From Cadophora sp. MPI-SDFR-AT-0126 (Eukaryota; Ascomycota; Leotiomycetes; Helotiales; Ploettnerulaceae), in the NCBI GenBank assembly GCA_020747065.1, contig JAGMVK010000001.1, positions 124,001-188,000 of the forward strand: 64,000 nt of DNA, given 5' to 3'. The notes under the pieces were generated by a model, which did not search any database, had not been told where the DNA came from, and was given only the letters and a program-made list of their open reading frames with translations. The position numbers and the translations under genes are program-made. Below, piece by piece: positions 1 through 10,352 of this stretch. The stretch's first letter is position 1, and each line of letters opens with the position of its first letter.

Positions 1-837
1 GCACGGGACTCAATGGGAAAGACGTACCTTCTGGCGGCATGCTCCACTGCAGATGACTACTGGCGAAATCATGACATGGCATGGCTTGTCGCCCAACCAA
101 GCTCTGCGCAACTTCTCCTCGCCAAAGGAGCAGACATCTCTGCCGTTGACAACGAAGGGAGGAATGCATTCCACCACCTTCTCAGAAGTGCTTCGAGATA
201 TAAGACACTTCGCGCAAGCCATCCTACCGATCTTAAGCATTTCCTTGCTCATCCACAAGCTGCCTCTCTCGTCCTGCAGAAGGACGCCAAAGGGGAGACA
301 CCCCTCCACCATGCCGTCCGAAATTGTCAACTCTGGGCAGTTGATCTGCTGCTCGATAGTGGTGCCGATCCTCTCGAGGCAGATCCAGATGGAAACACCG
401 CCCTACATCACCTAGCATCTCAATTCTCCGCCCCATCCTCGTACTCTGACCCCAGTCCTCTCACCGGCCCACTCTTCGACAAATTTCTCTCTCTCGGCAT
501 ATCTATCAACACTGTCAACTGTGCAGGCGAGACACCTATCTTCAGACTCATATCCAGCTCCGGATTATGCTTGAAGCATCTCCAGATGTTCGAGAGCAAA
601 TGCGCGGATCTATCAGTCAAGGATAATTTAGGCAGGGGATTGTTGCATGCTGTGGCGAAGCATAAGAGTGCAGTTGAGAAGGATGGCGTGGTGGGGATGG
701 AGGTACAGATTTTTAGATATCTGATGGAAAAAGGTTTGGATCCTATGTTGGAAGATGGGGAACAGAGGAGTAGTTTGGATGTTGCTATGGCGAGTGGGAG
801 TGTGGGGATCTTGGAGATTTTTAAGCGAGACAAGTAA
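1..837 (+). CDS. Ankyrin-repeat protein, 3' part (5' end outside window)
   Basis: The frame is open from base 1 to a TAA at 835-837. The first ATG is at 13, but codons before it are also open, so the gene very probably begins upstream of the window. The roughly 274 visible residues contain ankyrin-type helices: 'LLLAKGADISAVDNEGRNAFHHLL' in the first third, 'GETPLHHAVRNCQLWAVDLLL' followed by 'GADPLEADPDGNTALHHLA' in the middle, and weaker units 'GETPIFRLI' and 'GRGLLHAVAKH' after that. Ankyrin repeats are protein-binding scaffolds; no catalytic domain is visible, and one may lie in the missing N-terminal part. The stop lies only 53 bp from the stop of the convergent gene at 891-1605, so the two share a terminator region. 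Codon use is ordinary and there is no RIP damage. The family call is firm; the specific function is unknown. Confidence 0.85.
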   Translation, partial: ARDSMGKTYLLAACSTADDYWRNHDMAWLVAQPSSAQLLLAKGADISAVDNEGRNAFHHLLRSASRYKTLRASHPTDLKHFLAHPQAASLVLQKDAKGETPLHHAVRNCQLWAVDLLLDSGADPLEADPDGNTALHHLASQFSAPSSYSDPSPLTGPLFDKFLSLGISINTVNCAGETPIFRLISSSGLCLKHLQMFESKCADLSVKDNLGRGLLHAVAKHKSAVEKDGVVGMEVQIFRYLMEKGLDPMLEDGEQRSSLDVAMASGSVGILEIFKRDK

Positions 838-890
838 GGGGTGTCACGGGCCGACCTTTGGACGTTCAATCATATCACGTTCGTTGTGTG

Positions 891-1605
891 TCAGAGGGAA
901 GGTTTACTTTTCGACGAACTTTTCGGACTGATTCTTCCATGATGCCTAATCAGTTCTTTCATCTTCGCTACTTCCCATTCCCTCACCTCATGGCTCCTTG
1001 AACGCCGCCTCGGATGCTTCGCCACTTGGAAAATTACACCTTTCAATAGTCTGACTGTCGACCTGGCAAAGTCACTCTGATGGAATGACAGCAATGTATG
1101 CTTAAAACCGACCCAGCCCAAATCCCTCCTGCATACAGGCGTGAACACATTGATGTGCCAGTGTCATCTGATACCTGACGTGTTCAAAATCACACGCACT
1201 CCAATAGCCCTGCCCACTCGTCAGCGAAGGCAACAATCGATCTCGGAAGCAAGACTTACTAACAACAATACTACCTTCCATGAATAATCTCATGCCCATC
1301 TGCAAGGCACAACTTTCAAGTGACGAATATGTGAGTGGGCGTCCCTCTCCCCATGTGTCTGACAACTCTTGCGATCCATACACATTAACGGCCGTAGCCT
1401 ATCGGAAGTCAGATGAGTAACACGGTGGGTGTGAAGATGTCATACCAGGATCAATAGGCTGAGGTTCTGGTTTAGGTTCGGGCTCCGACTTCGATTGAAT
1501 CGATCTCATTTCCTCGGACTTCGGGCTGTTCTCATACCCACAGTTGACGTCGTACTTCTTGAGGCGCCCTACAGCGAAAGCTATTTTAGATCCGGTTGGT
1601 TGCAT
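891..1605 (-). CDS. Hypothetical protein, three exons
   Basis: Spliced model on the minus strand: exons 1605-1446, 1367-1175 and 1128-891. Intron 1 (78 bp) runs GTATGA..AAG, a weak acceptor; intron 2 (46 bp) runs GTATCA..GCAG. The join keeps one frame of 196 aa ending in TGA at 891-893, and each exon alone would stop early in that frame. The protein begins MQPTGSKIAFAVGRLKKYDV, has a Lys/Glu/Pro linker (around residues 37-53), a central part with three Cys, and a very basic C-terminus (HPRRRSRSHEV, SPKSSSKSKPSL). I see no signal peptide, membrane segment or known domain. The C-terminal basic tract could bind nucleic acid (inference). It is convergent with the ankyrin gene. The exon structure is moderately sure; the function is unknown. 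Confidence 0.5.
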
Positions 1606-2645
1606 ATTGAATCTTGTGATATCTGGAAAATGGGCGTAAGTGTGGGCGCGAAGTGACCGGTGAGTGTTTCTTGGGGCACAATAGGTAAATTTTTTATTAA
1701 CGGTGAACGAAGATGGCTCATCATGAGACTTTATATGCAGATTCTACTGTGTGGGTGGCCTCAAAAATTACGACGCAAGTGCGTTGATGCGATTTCCGGA
1801 TATGATGGCTTTTCATGGACCCCTTTGGTTCTTGAAACAGCTTGCTTCTGAACGCAAGTGCGCCGTCAACGAGATGCTGCAAATTCCTGCTCGGGATCTT
1901 GCGGTTAATTTTGATTTGAGACCTCATCTAACACTTTCTTTCTACAACTAAAAATCCTATCGCCTGATTGGAAATTCTCAACGAATGTAGTTCTCGGCAC
2001 ATTCAACGACCGCAAGTGCGCCAACAGTCGAGCGTCACTGAGCTGTTCTCGATAACCTTCTCAAGTAGTGTAAGGTTTGAGTAATGAGTGCTCTTTGAGT
2101 TCACCGTCCACCTTGTGTGGAATGGTCAGTACGCATTTTGTCTTGACGTAAATGCGCCGGCTCCCAGAAGTAGCAGGTGTTAGCCCCACTCTGTTGCAAA
2201 TGCGTCTGGTATCAGTATTCTATTTCTAGCCCCATTTGACAAGTATTGCTCGGCCTGGCATGGAGTAATCTTAATGCTTTTGATGTAACCAAGATGATGT
2301 TGATGAGAGACGGAGTTCGCAAATTCAGATAATGGCGGTCATGCCGCATCCCGAAACCCGTATGTTTCGTATGCTATAAAGGCTATGTTTGACTTGCCTA
2401 GCTCAGGAAGGTCATCAAGCATCACTTGCGATACGACGCATCTGCGTTGAGGATTCGATCGTATCATTTGGCAACTGCGTCGGATGTGGTTGGGTATAAG
2501 CAAATGAATCTTAGCGAAGCGCCACAAAAGCAATAATATGCAAGCCATGAAATAGTTGACGAATAGCAAATCATCATGCATGATGAGCACGCAAATGCGC
2601 GACCTCATGGACGCAACTGCGACACGTCGCAAAAAAACGCCATAG
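1606..2645. other. Intergenic, probable upstream region of the C2H2 gene
   Basis: About 1 kb between the start of the minus-strand gene and the plus-strand C2H2 gene. Open frames here are short or lack coding character. The main content is the cluster of CGCAANTGCG palindromes at 1774-2621. Confidence 0.6.
1774..2621. repeat. Cluster of CGCAANTGCG palindromic sites
   Basis: Perfect or near-perfect copies read at 1774-1783, 1853-1862 and 2011-2020 (all CGCAAGTGCG), 2147-2156 (CGTAAATGCG), 2195-2204 (TGCAAATGCG), 2437-2446 (CGCATCTGCG), 2470-2479 (GGCAACTGCG), 2590-2599 (CGCAAATGCG) and 2612-2621 (CGCAACTGCG). A partial reverse copy lies at 2423-2430. The half-sites CGCA/TGCG are inverted repeats around a 2 bp centre, and flanking sequence is not conserved between copies, so this is not a decayed tandem duplication. 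The arrangement suggests binding sites for a dimeric regulator upstream of the gene at 2646 (inference). Confidence 0.6.
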
Positions 2646-5231
2646 ATGTTGCAAGTTTTTGTGCTGGCTGAGTACAGATTTTTACAGCCTGTTGGATCCA
2701 TCATAGTAAAAGATGAAGAGTTGCCACAACTATTTGCCCTTGAGAAGCACAATGGACTCGCAGCTTACTCGGTGAGCATCGAGAGGAGAGAATATATCCA
2801 GTACTCTGTCGATATGGAGAACGATGTTTTGCCACTTTCTTGCAATGGCCGTACTGGCAACAATGCGAAAACTGCTCTGCAGTCCTTTCGTGGCCAGTAC
2901 AATCAGCAATCTCGAAGCGATGCCAGCATCGGCCAGGAAGAGCCAACTTCGTATCCCAATACACCACCATTGACCCTGAACACTGGCTCGACATCGTCCT
3001 CTATCGTGATATGTGAAGGCTCTGGTGGATGCGGTGGTTTGAACTCTCAGTGCACTTGTCTGGGACACAGTGATACGGAGAGTGTTCGAAATCAAGGCTC
3101 CGAGAGCGAGTAAGTAAAAGCGAAGTATTTTTAAGCTCAGCCAAGTACGAAGAGCCTGACTATCGCCAGTGCTGGCTTCCCAAGATCGCCGATCACGTAT
3201 CCTGCATACCGTTTGAACAGTTGTGCTGAGCGAAGTGATGCTTTTGCGAAAAGACGGGCGAACTGGTCTCAATCACCTGAATTGTATGTTATACTTGAAG
3301 TTGGGGCTTCCGGGGCTGATTACGATGATACAGGGGTGTGCGAGTATTTTCACCGGGAGGAACGAGTCTACAGGCAGATAGTACAAGAGTACGCTCTCGT
3401 CTGATGAATGACACAGCTCTTTCTCCTCCAAATACGGAATCGGGCGTCGATATTATTCAGGATAACAGCGATTTTAACGATAGCGGAAGTGATGAGGACG
3501 AAGATGACGATGATGCTTCGGATGAAGATGATTCCTGGAGTGGTCAAGACAGCAGAGTCGAAGCCATTATTCTTGAGGCTGTCGGTGAAGATCTTGAGTT
3601 AGCAGCTTTCCTGATTCCTTTCATGCACAGAGCATATCATTCGGAGATCAACGCATATGTGAAACAGAAAGTTGGCCCGTGGTGCCAAGCGCAAAGCAAA
3701 TGCTCTCCTGGAGGCGATGGCGTCGATGGATCAGGAATGGATCAAACCCCATCTTCGACGGCGCAATCAAACGAATCGCCTCCTAGCTCTAGAAAGCGAC
3801 AGCGAACATCCGGATCAACACGCCAAATCCGAGAGCCAGATGGAGATGGAGATGAAGATGACGAAGATGAAGATGAGGACGACAATCAAGACTCCAAAGA
3901 GATGGGTGATCATGCAGGAAATGGCAGTCCGCAGCCAGTTCGTCGGCTCGCATGTCCCTTCTTCAAAAGAGAGCCCAGCAAGTATTGCACCCAGCTTGAC
4001 ACAGCCGACAGCTCCAATAACAATTACCGATATCGGGTTTGTGAAGGCCCAGGTTTCAAGAATATTCAACGACTTAAGTCTGTTACAACCTGCTTCGTTA
4101 TCATATCACTAACTAACAGTGACAGGGAACACATCAAAAGGAAGCACTACCCAGTTCAGTGTGATCGTTGCTATGAATTATTTACTTTCTCTGGATCTGA
4201 TCGAGCTGCCGGTGTACGAGCACTGCAAACCCACCGTCAGCTGCCACAACCATGTGAACGCAGAGACTCCAGGCGAAAAGAGGGCATCAGTGAGGCTCAA
4301 TGCGCAGATCTGGACAAAAAGAAGAATGCGAAGAAAAGCCAGAGCACCTCTAGTGTTGAAAAGTATTGGGAGATCTGGGAAATTCTATTCCCCGGGATCT
4401 CAAGACCAGCGACTCCCTGTAAGCACAAGGAATCTGTGTTGATTAACGAGATGAGAGCTGAGTAATATAGGGTACGATGGAAGTTCCTCCAGCCGGCGAG
4501 CCAGTCGCTTGCCACAAGCGATCCGCTTCTGCGCCACATTCAACCGAATGTTGACTCATCAGGTCATTCAACAAAACATACGTTTCGAGCCAGGGCTTGA
4601 GGACGAGATGCGTTCCAGAGTAGAAAATCTCGTCGAAACGGCGTTCTCTGTCTTCCTAGGCCTTGAAGGACTTCCCTCATCCACAAATACTAGTTCTTCC
4701 AGAAGTGCTATTCCACCAACATCTTACCTAAGCGAATCTTACGACAATGTTTCTGATCCTCGAAGAACCAATCGCTGGAGTTCCTCGACGCATTCTCGTT
4801 CTTCAATTGCAAGGAGTCATGGCTTCACTGATGTCCAAGACTCCTCACCTGCAAATCCATCCATGACGGTCCCAACTCATCATGCTGCGATGCCACCCCA
4901 ATATCTCCACAATAATCCCATGCAGATATCTCCGCAGAGTTTTGCTGGTCCAATGAACGTGCCCCCCAACTTACAAGCAGGAGTCTCAGGGTTTCAGCTT
5001 GGACTGCAGCCCAATATGCCATTTCCAGGAAATTCTTTCGACGATAATAACGGCAGTCATTCCTACAACTCCGGTCACTATATGTATGGCGTGGCTTTCA
5101 CGAATGCCAACTCCAACTTCAATAGTGACAACACTGCAGCTAACTATGTAGCATCAAACACTCAAGATTTGGGGCAGGATTGGGACCACATAACGGCACC
5201 GAGACGGGCAGATTACAATGGCTCCCAGTAG
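2646..5231 (+). CDS. Large fungal C2H2-type zinc-finger protein, five exons
   Basis: Exons 2646-3109, 3170-3283, 3334-4077, 4126-4418 and 4471-5231; introns of 60, 50, 48 and 52 bp, all GT..AG with CTGAC/CTAAC-like branch sites. The joined frame is 791 aa. Acidic Asp/Glu runs lie near residues 230-250 and 350-370. The signature follows: 'RLACPFFKREPSKY', then 'CEGPGFKNIQRLKEHIKRKH', then 'CDRCYELF', then a 'W-IWEILFP' motif. This is the conserved core of a large fungal family ('ACPFxKxxPxKY ... CxGPGxKxxxRLKEHxxRxH'). The third acceptor was placed at 4125 because it yields RLKEH; the earlier AG at 4119 breaks the core. The C-terminus (exon 5) is Ser/Asn/Pro-rich, like a disordered activation region. 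The start could instead be the ATG at 2814. Likely a nuclear regulator (inference). Confidence 0.8.
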
Positions 5232-5999
5232 AGTCAATGGTACTGGAATCTAGTCTTTCCCTTTATAGCCTTACTAATGTACATGACAGATAGATTGTAG
5301 GTGTGCGACATTTTAACTCGGAGGCTGGATGGTATAGCAATCATTAACAGCTATTAGTCCTGTTTGTCATTTGTCATTTGTCTGCTTTGCTTGGTTTCGG
5401 TTTTGGTTGTTCTCAGAAGCAGTTATTTTCCAAGCCTCAAAGATCCTCAAACTTTTCAACATTCATATGAGTCTGAATAAATAGGCTATTTCTTGACAAT
5501 TCAATAAGAAGTTTGCGTCGCACACTTTCCGCGCCACCGCAAAGTGTCCCCATGCCTTCTTCACAATAATACCTCTGTGTAGAAAGCGGATTCTCGCGAT
5601 ACTATTGAGTCGACAGTGACAGTGTCAACGCTAGAATCCGAACTCTATTTCGCTTAGCTCCCGTTCTTGCACGCAACATCGGAAAAACCCTCTCAGTAGT
5701 CTCAACAGCAACATTCTCTTTGATTGGAACCCCCAATAAGATTATTAGGAAGCTAGACGCTCTCATTTGTAGCACAGGTTCCTCCTGTGGTCTCCTTGAT
5801 TGACTGATCATGAGATATCTTCTCAGCTTGCATAATTGGAAGTCTTCACAGCCTATGGGTTATGACTGGTCAGCACATTTCAAATTATCTATAGAATTGC
5901 ATTGAAAAACCTAGGCACAGCCCTTCGTTAAGTTAAGTCTTTCTTCCTGAGCCCAGGCTCTTCGGTGACTTCAAGTGCATCCAGAACCCAACGAACAAA
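5232..5999. other. Intergenic
   Basis: 3' flank of the C2H2 gene. It contains a doubled 'TTTGTCATTTGTC' and T-rich runs near 5,360-5,410. A 69-codon minus-strand open frame at 5602-5811 shows no recognisable domain and is not called. Confidence 0.5.
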
Positions 6000-6376
6000 C
6001 TAAGCTGTTTGCACATAACTCAATAAGATCTGGTCTCCAGTGATATAAGCAGTTCCATGACCGAGGAGTTCTCTTTCAATGGCATCAACCGAGGCTCTCA
6101 AATCAGGGCGAGCACTTAGCTGGAAAGACGCATAGTCTTCAGCTCCCAAAACGGCTACGCAAGTCAGCAAACCATTTAAAAGTTGGCAATTGAGCTCTTG
6201 CGAACAATATACTTCCTAGTCTTCACCAAACATGACTCCAGGAGAGCCTGAGGGCAAATTATTAGCGCCATTTGAAAGAGAGAATTTGAGAAGACTTCAA
6301 AAGCCTTCGTCGAGGGATCAGCGGGAAGTGCGTTATGAATTTCATTCAGGACATCAATGATGAGTCTTAACAACAT
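6000..6376 (-). pseudogene. Small two-exon gene or gene remnant, unknown
   Basis: Two coding-looking pieces lie in order on the minus strand. The first, from ATG 6376-6374, reads 'MLLRLIIDVLNEIHNALPAD', then 'STKAFEVFSNSLFQMALI' and 'CPQALLESC'. The second, from about 6155 to TAG at 6002-6000, reads 'VLGAEDYASFQLSARPDLRA', then 'SVDAIERELLGHG' and 'TAYITGDQILLSYVQTA'. Between them stands a good branch/acceptor (GCTGAC..GCGTAG|C), but the only donor that keeps the frame is a weak GTTTGG at about 6,232. An acceptor-like CACTCTAG abuts the ATG, so the piece may be the 3' end of a longer gene. I do not recognise the family. Either a true short gene with a poor donor or a decaying fragment. Confidence 0.35.
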
Positions 6377-7090
6377 CTAGAGTGACATAGAAGTACTCTT
6401 GATCGCCCAATTATTTGAGCCCGTTGTTTGTTTCGCTTGTCCTAGTTTTTGCGGGGAGTGAAGCCGAGCACTAACAAGATCGTCCCTTTTACCAAACCCA
6501 TTTAAGCGAGTGGTATTTGTCAAAAAGAGCATTGAGTTTGAGCTATCCTTCGGGATCTTTTGGTCATGTCATTTCAATTTCTTCTCTCTTTTCATATCTC
6601 GAAAGGGACGCATCTGCTACTTCTGTATGGCTTTTCGAATGCACTTTTCGATCTGGGCAACGGCCACAATGATGCTTCGACACGATCATGTGACTGAATG
6701 CAATGTTTCTGGATTGGGCTCTGGAATGACCACTAACACTACTACGAGATCCGAGAACTCTGAAAGTTCAATGTGGAGTAGGAGAGCGAAAATCAAGTAG
6801 TAATACATAGCCAAAAGAAGTCAAAAGTGGAGTGGACATCTAGTTTGCAGACACCAATCATCTACTCCCAAAATTTGAAGGTCGTTCTATTGCCAGAGGG
6901 GAAGAAAGACCTTCCAAAATCCAACCCGACGGAAGAACAAACTATCGCCGCTCGAGTCCAATCGCTCGGAACGCCGCTGGCGAAAAAAAATGACAACGTG
7001 CCAATCAGGAACACCCTACCAAGTGTGATGAAAAGGGCACACTCCAGCGAACGCCGTCCAAATTCCCGATACATCCAAAAACAGCATGAG
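6377..7090. other. Intergenic
   Basis: No supported gene. The open frame at 6510-6800 has no coding character. The plus-strand frame crossing 6827-7612 is antisense to the zinc-finger gene at 7091-7926. Confidence 0.5.
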
Positions 7091-7926
7091 TTACTGACCA
7101 ATTATCCGGCCGGCCATACTATCGATGCCATTCCTGGCTTGCTGCTGAACCTGCACGAATCGCATAACTCCATAGCTCTCACTCTCGACGTGCTGGATCA
7201 ACCCACTCAACAGTTTGTAGTTTCGGCCACATCCTCTGCCTGGACATCGATATATGTGCTGCTCGTGAACAGGGCTGCTCATGTGCGAGTTGAGGGATCG
7301 AAGGGTTGCAAATTGTCGGGGACAAAGATAGCACGCATAAGCTTGGCCGTTCCACGAGCGTTCGGTTGCAATGGTCTGGACGTCCTCGTACCCGAGCATC
7401 GTCAGCATGGGTCGGGTGATGACATTATTCCTATCCATGCGCTGGACCAAGTTGTTGATTTTTTGCCGGTCAAGACCAGATTGGGAGCAGGTACCGGAAC
7501 TCGAGATGAATCTGAGAATCTGAAGTCAGCTCGGAACAAGTCGCACTGGCGCTTAACGACTCACAGTGACACCAGAAGCTGTTGCGAAGCCAGCCTTGCA
7601 AAATGGGCATGAAATACCATTCCCAACGTGGATTCTGGAGTGTTGATGCTGCTTTGAAGTCAGGACTGCCGTGGAAACAATTATATTCCAAATCATACCT
7701 GCATAAGGTTGTTCTGGTTCATGAACATCCGTCTACATGGAATGCAGTACGGATGTCCACCTGCGCTGGAGGAGTGCTGATGAAGAGATTGCTCGCTTGG
7801 GAATTCTCGATCACAGACGGGGCATTCAAATTGACAAACTTGATGAGCAGCGCTGTTGTCCATGTGCATTTGGTATCCGTGATATCCGTTGAACCAGCGA
7901 TCGCATGGACCGCAGTGATATGACAT
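7091..7926 (-). CDS. C2H2 zinc-finger protein with several fingers, three exons
   Basis: Exons 7926-7699, 7648-7565 and 7519-7091 (minus strand); introns of 50 and 45 bp (GTATGA..GCAG and GTGAGT..TTCAG). The joined frame is 246 aa. The start is ATG 7926-7924; upstream in-frame codons include no other ATG. Fingers in order: CGPCDRWFNGYHGYQMHM; CPVCDREFPSEQSLHQH; CIPCRRMFMNQNNLMQH, which is completed across intron 1 by HSRIH; a degenerate CPFCKAGFATASGV lacking its His pair; CYLCPRQFATLRSLNSH; and a C-terminal CPGRGCGRNYKLLSGLIQH. The array of closely spaced fingers matches a common Pezizomycotina family of small nuclear or RNA-binding C2H2 proteins. The splice at 7648 was chosen because the alternative acceptor 10 nt later breaks the third finger. 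Function in detail is unknown. Confidence 0.8.
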
Positions 7927-9397
7927 CTTCAGCACTCCTCACTTCGAGGCCTGTAGATCAGGTAATTTGTTGATGCGCAGTAGAACAAAATTGAAGTAGA
8001 GTGAGAATGAACGGCGTTGATAGTAAGGAATTTCTCGCGGATGGAGAGTCGACGATTGGATGAGGTAGGAAGGTACGTTTGTAGAAGGTAAGGGGGTGGA
8101 AAGCTGTTATCGGAATAAGCTCAAGGTCCTGGACCTAATCTTATCTAAAGTAGCTGCCGCACCAAGCAGGGGGATAAACCCAACAACCTGGGAAGCAGAG
8201 ATCCCTCGACAACCAGAAAGTTGACGCTTTCTGCGTCGAAATCATAAGTGGATGATTTTGGTTGCCAGTAATATAGTCGACTTGAAAAGTAAGGAATGTC
8301 ACATCCTTCAGTCCAGAGTAGTTCTACAAGGTCAAAGATGCACTTTTAACAAAGAAGATATTCGTTTGAGAGAGTATGTTTGCAAAAAGTCTGTTTCCTC
8401 AATATTTTAGAAGCTCCGAAAGACAAAGGCTAGCGTAGCGGATTCGGGTGCCCGCACTAGCTTCATACACATGGGGCGAGACTTTCATCCACTTCACGTT
8501 CAACAAAGGATTTCGTTGACATCTGTGGATGTAACTGCTCCGAAATTCATTTCCAATGATGTGAAGAAGGCATTAACACGGAGAAAGACAATCAATATAT
8601 ACGATAATTGATGGGGACAAGATGAGCACGCAAGCTTCCGAGCAAACGGAAGGAGTCTTGGAAAACGGTGCAAGGGAAGACGGGTTCGGAAGCAGGAGTA
8701 AACGAATGGAGTATTTCAAAGTTGCTCCATCCGCTCAGCAAGCAGAGTGGCAGAGTAAACACATGGTACTGCTTCACCTTGTAATTGGCATCCGTCTTTC
8801 AGACTCCCAAAGATGGTAGCATCCAGGCAGTCCAGATTCATTTAGCACCGCAATCGCCGCCAATTCCCCGCTCTTTGATCCTCCTTAATTGTAAGACACT
8901 TCCACAGCGCTGTATATCGAGGAACATGTGTTCGACCTCATTACTGGTTGTCACTACCCTGAAGCTTAGTCGATGGACCATATTCATGGAGAGTGCTCTG
9001 TTTGACTGATACGCGTAGAAAGAATGGAATTGTCATCGTCGAAAGTCCCGACGGGCTCGGAACCGCGGACAACAGTGTTGGAGCATGGCGGAGGCTATGC
9101 TCGATGAACGAGTAGCACTGACTTTCTCTTCCGGAATAATACATGTTGATTTACAACATAGTAGTGAAAATTGATAAATGCAACGAAGAAAGAAAGCCTC
9201 TTGGAGGTAACTCAAATGAGAAGACGAATATGGCCCACCGAAGCGAGCTGCAGATATAGAATTTGTACCCATGCGAGAAAACCATTGATCTGGATAGTTC
9301 ATATATTGCCGCGCTAAGATTACAATTCCAGCGTCATCGCTCATGACACAATCCAACTCGGGTATATAAAAGATCGCCAAACACCTCCGAGCTCTGT
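7927..9397. other. Intergenic
   Basis: About 1.5 kb without a supported gene. The short open frames (8592-8777, 8622-8819, 8785-9009, 8941-9144) overlap one another on both strands, have no domain and no convincing splice partners. Confidence 0.5.
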
Positions 9398-10352
9398 TCA
9401 AGTTACCAGAATCGCGCTTGCCATAACATTTTCCAAAACCTGACTGGAGAACACCAATGGCCCTCCTCCATTCTCGGCTTTCAGATAACATCGTAGGTTG
9501 TTGTACGGCCACCCCGGAATCAGAGCATTCATCGTAGCCCCCGCACAAGGTCCCACTCCTGCTCGTCCCCCAGCAATCCAATTGTCTGTGTATTCAGCGC
9601 AGGAATCGATGCAATCGTCGAAACTGGCATGAACTTCTGATTTGATGTCTACCGTAGTACTGCCACTGGATTGTAAATCCTGCTGGCAGTATTTGAGGAA
9701 ACTGGAGGTGCTTCCTGCAGGGGTGTATGTCGTGCCGTTGGCGGAAGGACAGCCGAGGACTGTGAGGGCTGCAGCAGTTGTTGTTGGTGTGCTGACTGAT
9801 GACGTTGATGAACTTGTTGAAGTCGTACTGGTGGAAGAGGTGGAGACAGAGGATACAGAGGACGTTGAAGCCGAGGAAGTCGGGGATGAACTGGATTGCG
9901 CCGAGACAGAGGAGGTTGATGAGGCTGGCAGTGGGGTACCGGAGGTTTCAGCAGCAGATGAGCTGTGGTGTAAAGTTAGCATAGGGTATAAGAAACGCTG
10001 TTTCTCGAAACCGAAAGTAAATTTTCGAACTGAATCACACTTACCCCGTAGATTTGTTACTATCCTTCGACGCCAGAGCTCCTCCAACTCCTCCACCTAC
10101 GGCAGCAGCCACAACTACAAGCAATACAACCGCAAGCACGATGAGGAACATCTTTTTGCTTAATCCACATATTCTTCTCTGTGGCAGCTGTCCATTTACC
10201 GGTTCGTAGAACTCAGGTGCTTGGGAATATGTAAGTACTTGCTTATCATGCGTTTGCACGCCATTTTTCAAGTACACAGGGCGCTCATCCTGATGCAAAC
10301 CAGAGTGATCGTGTGCGATGTGCTGCAAGCCCTCGTTCGCGGGGTAGGACAT
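9398..10352 (-). CDS. Single-pass membrane protein with Ser/Thr-rich stalk and Cys-rich ectodomain
   Basis: Exons 10352-10045 and 9962-9398 (minus); one 82 bp intron (GTAAGT..CACAG, branch GCTAAC). 290 aa, start ATG 10352-10350, stop TGA 9400-9398. Residues 1-60 are polar; residues about 68-94 form one hydrophobic helix 'MFLIVLAVVLLVVVAAAVGG' preceded by basic RRICGLSKK, giving a cytosolic N-terminus. A pure Ser/Thr stretch of about 65 residues follows, typical of an O-glycosylated stalk. The C-terminal region has paired Cys (CPSANGT, YCQQDL, SFDDCIDSCAEYTD, CAGATMN, LRCYLK), resembling PAN/apple-type carbohydrate- or protein-binding modules of fungal cell-surface proteins. Likely a wall-sensing or adhesive surface protein (inference). 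The plus-strand open frame opposite the Ser/Thr stretch is a low-complexity shadow. Confidence 0.8.

Noticed and set aside
2339..2752. 137-codon minus-strand open frame
   Set aside because: It overlaps the palindrome cluster and the start of the C2H2 gene, has no domain, and its composition is that of non-coding DNA.
9642..10163. 173-codon plus-strand open frame rich in Val/Glu/Asp
   Set aside because: Antisense shadow of the Ser/Thr-rich stalk of the minus-strand membrane protein and crosses its intron.
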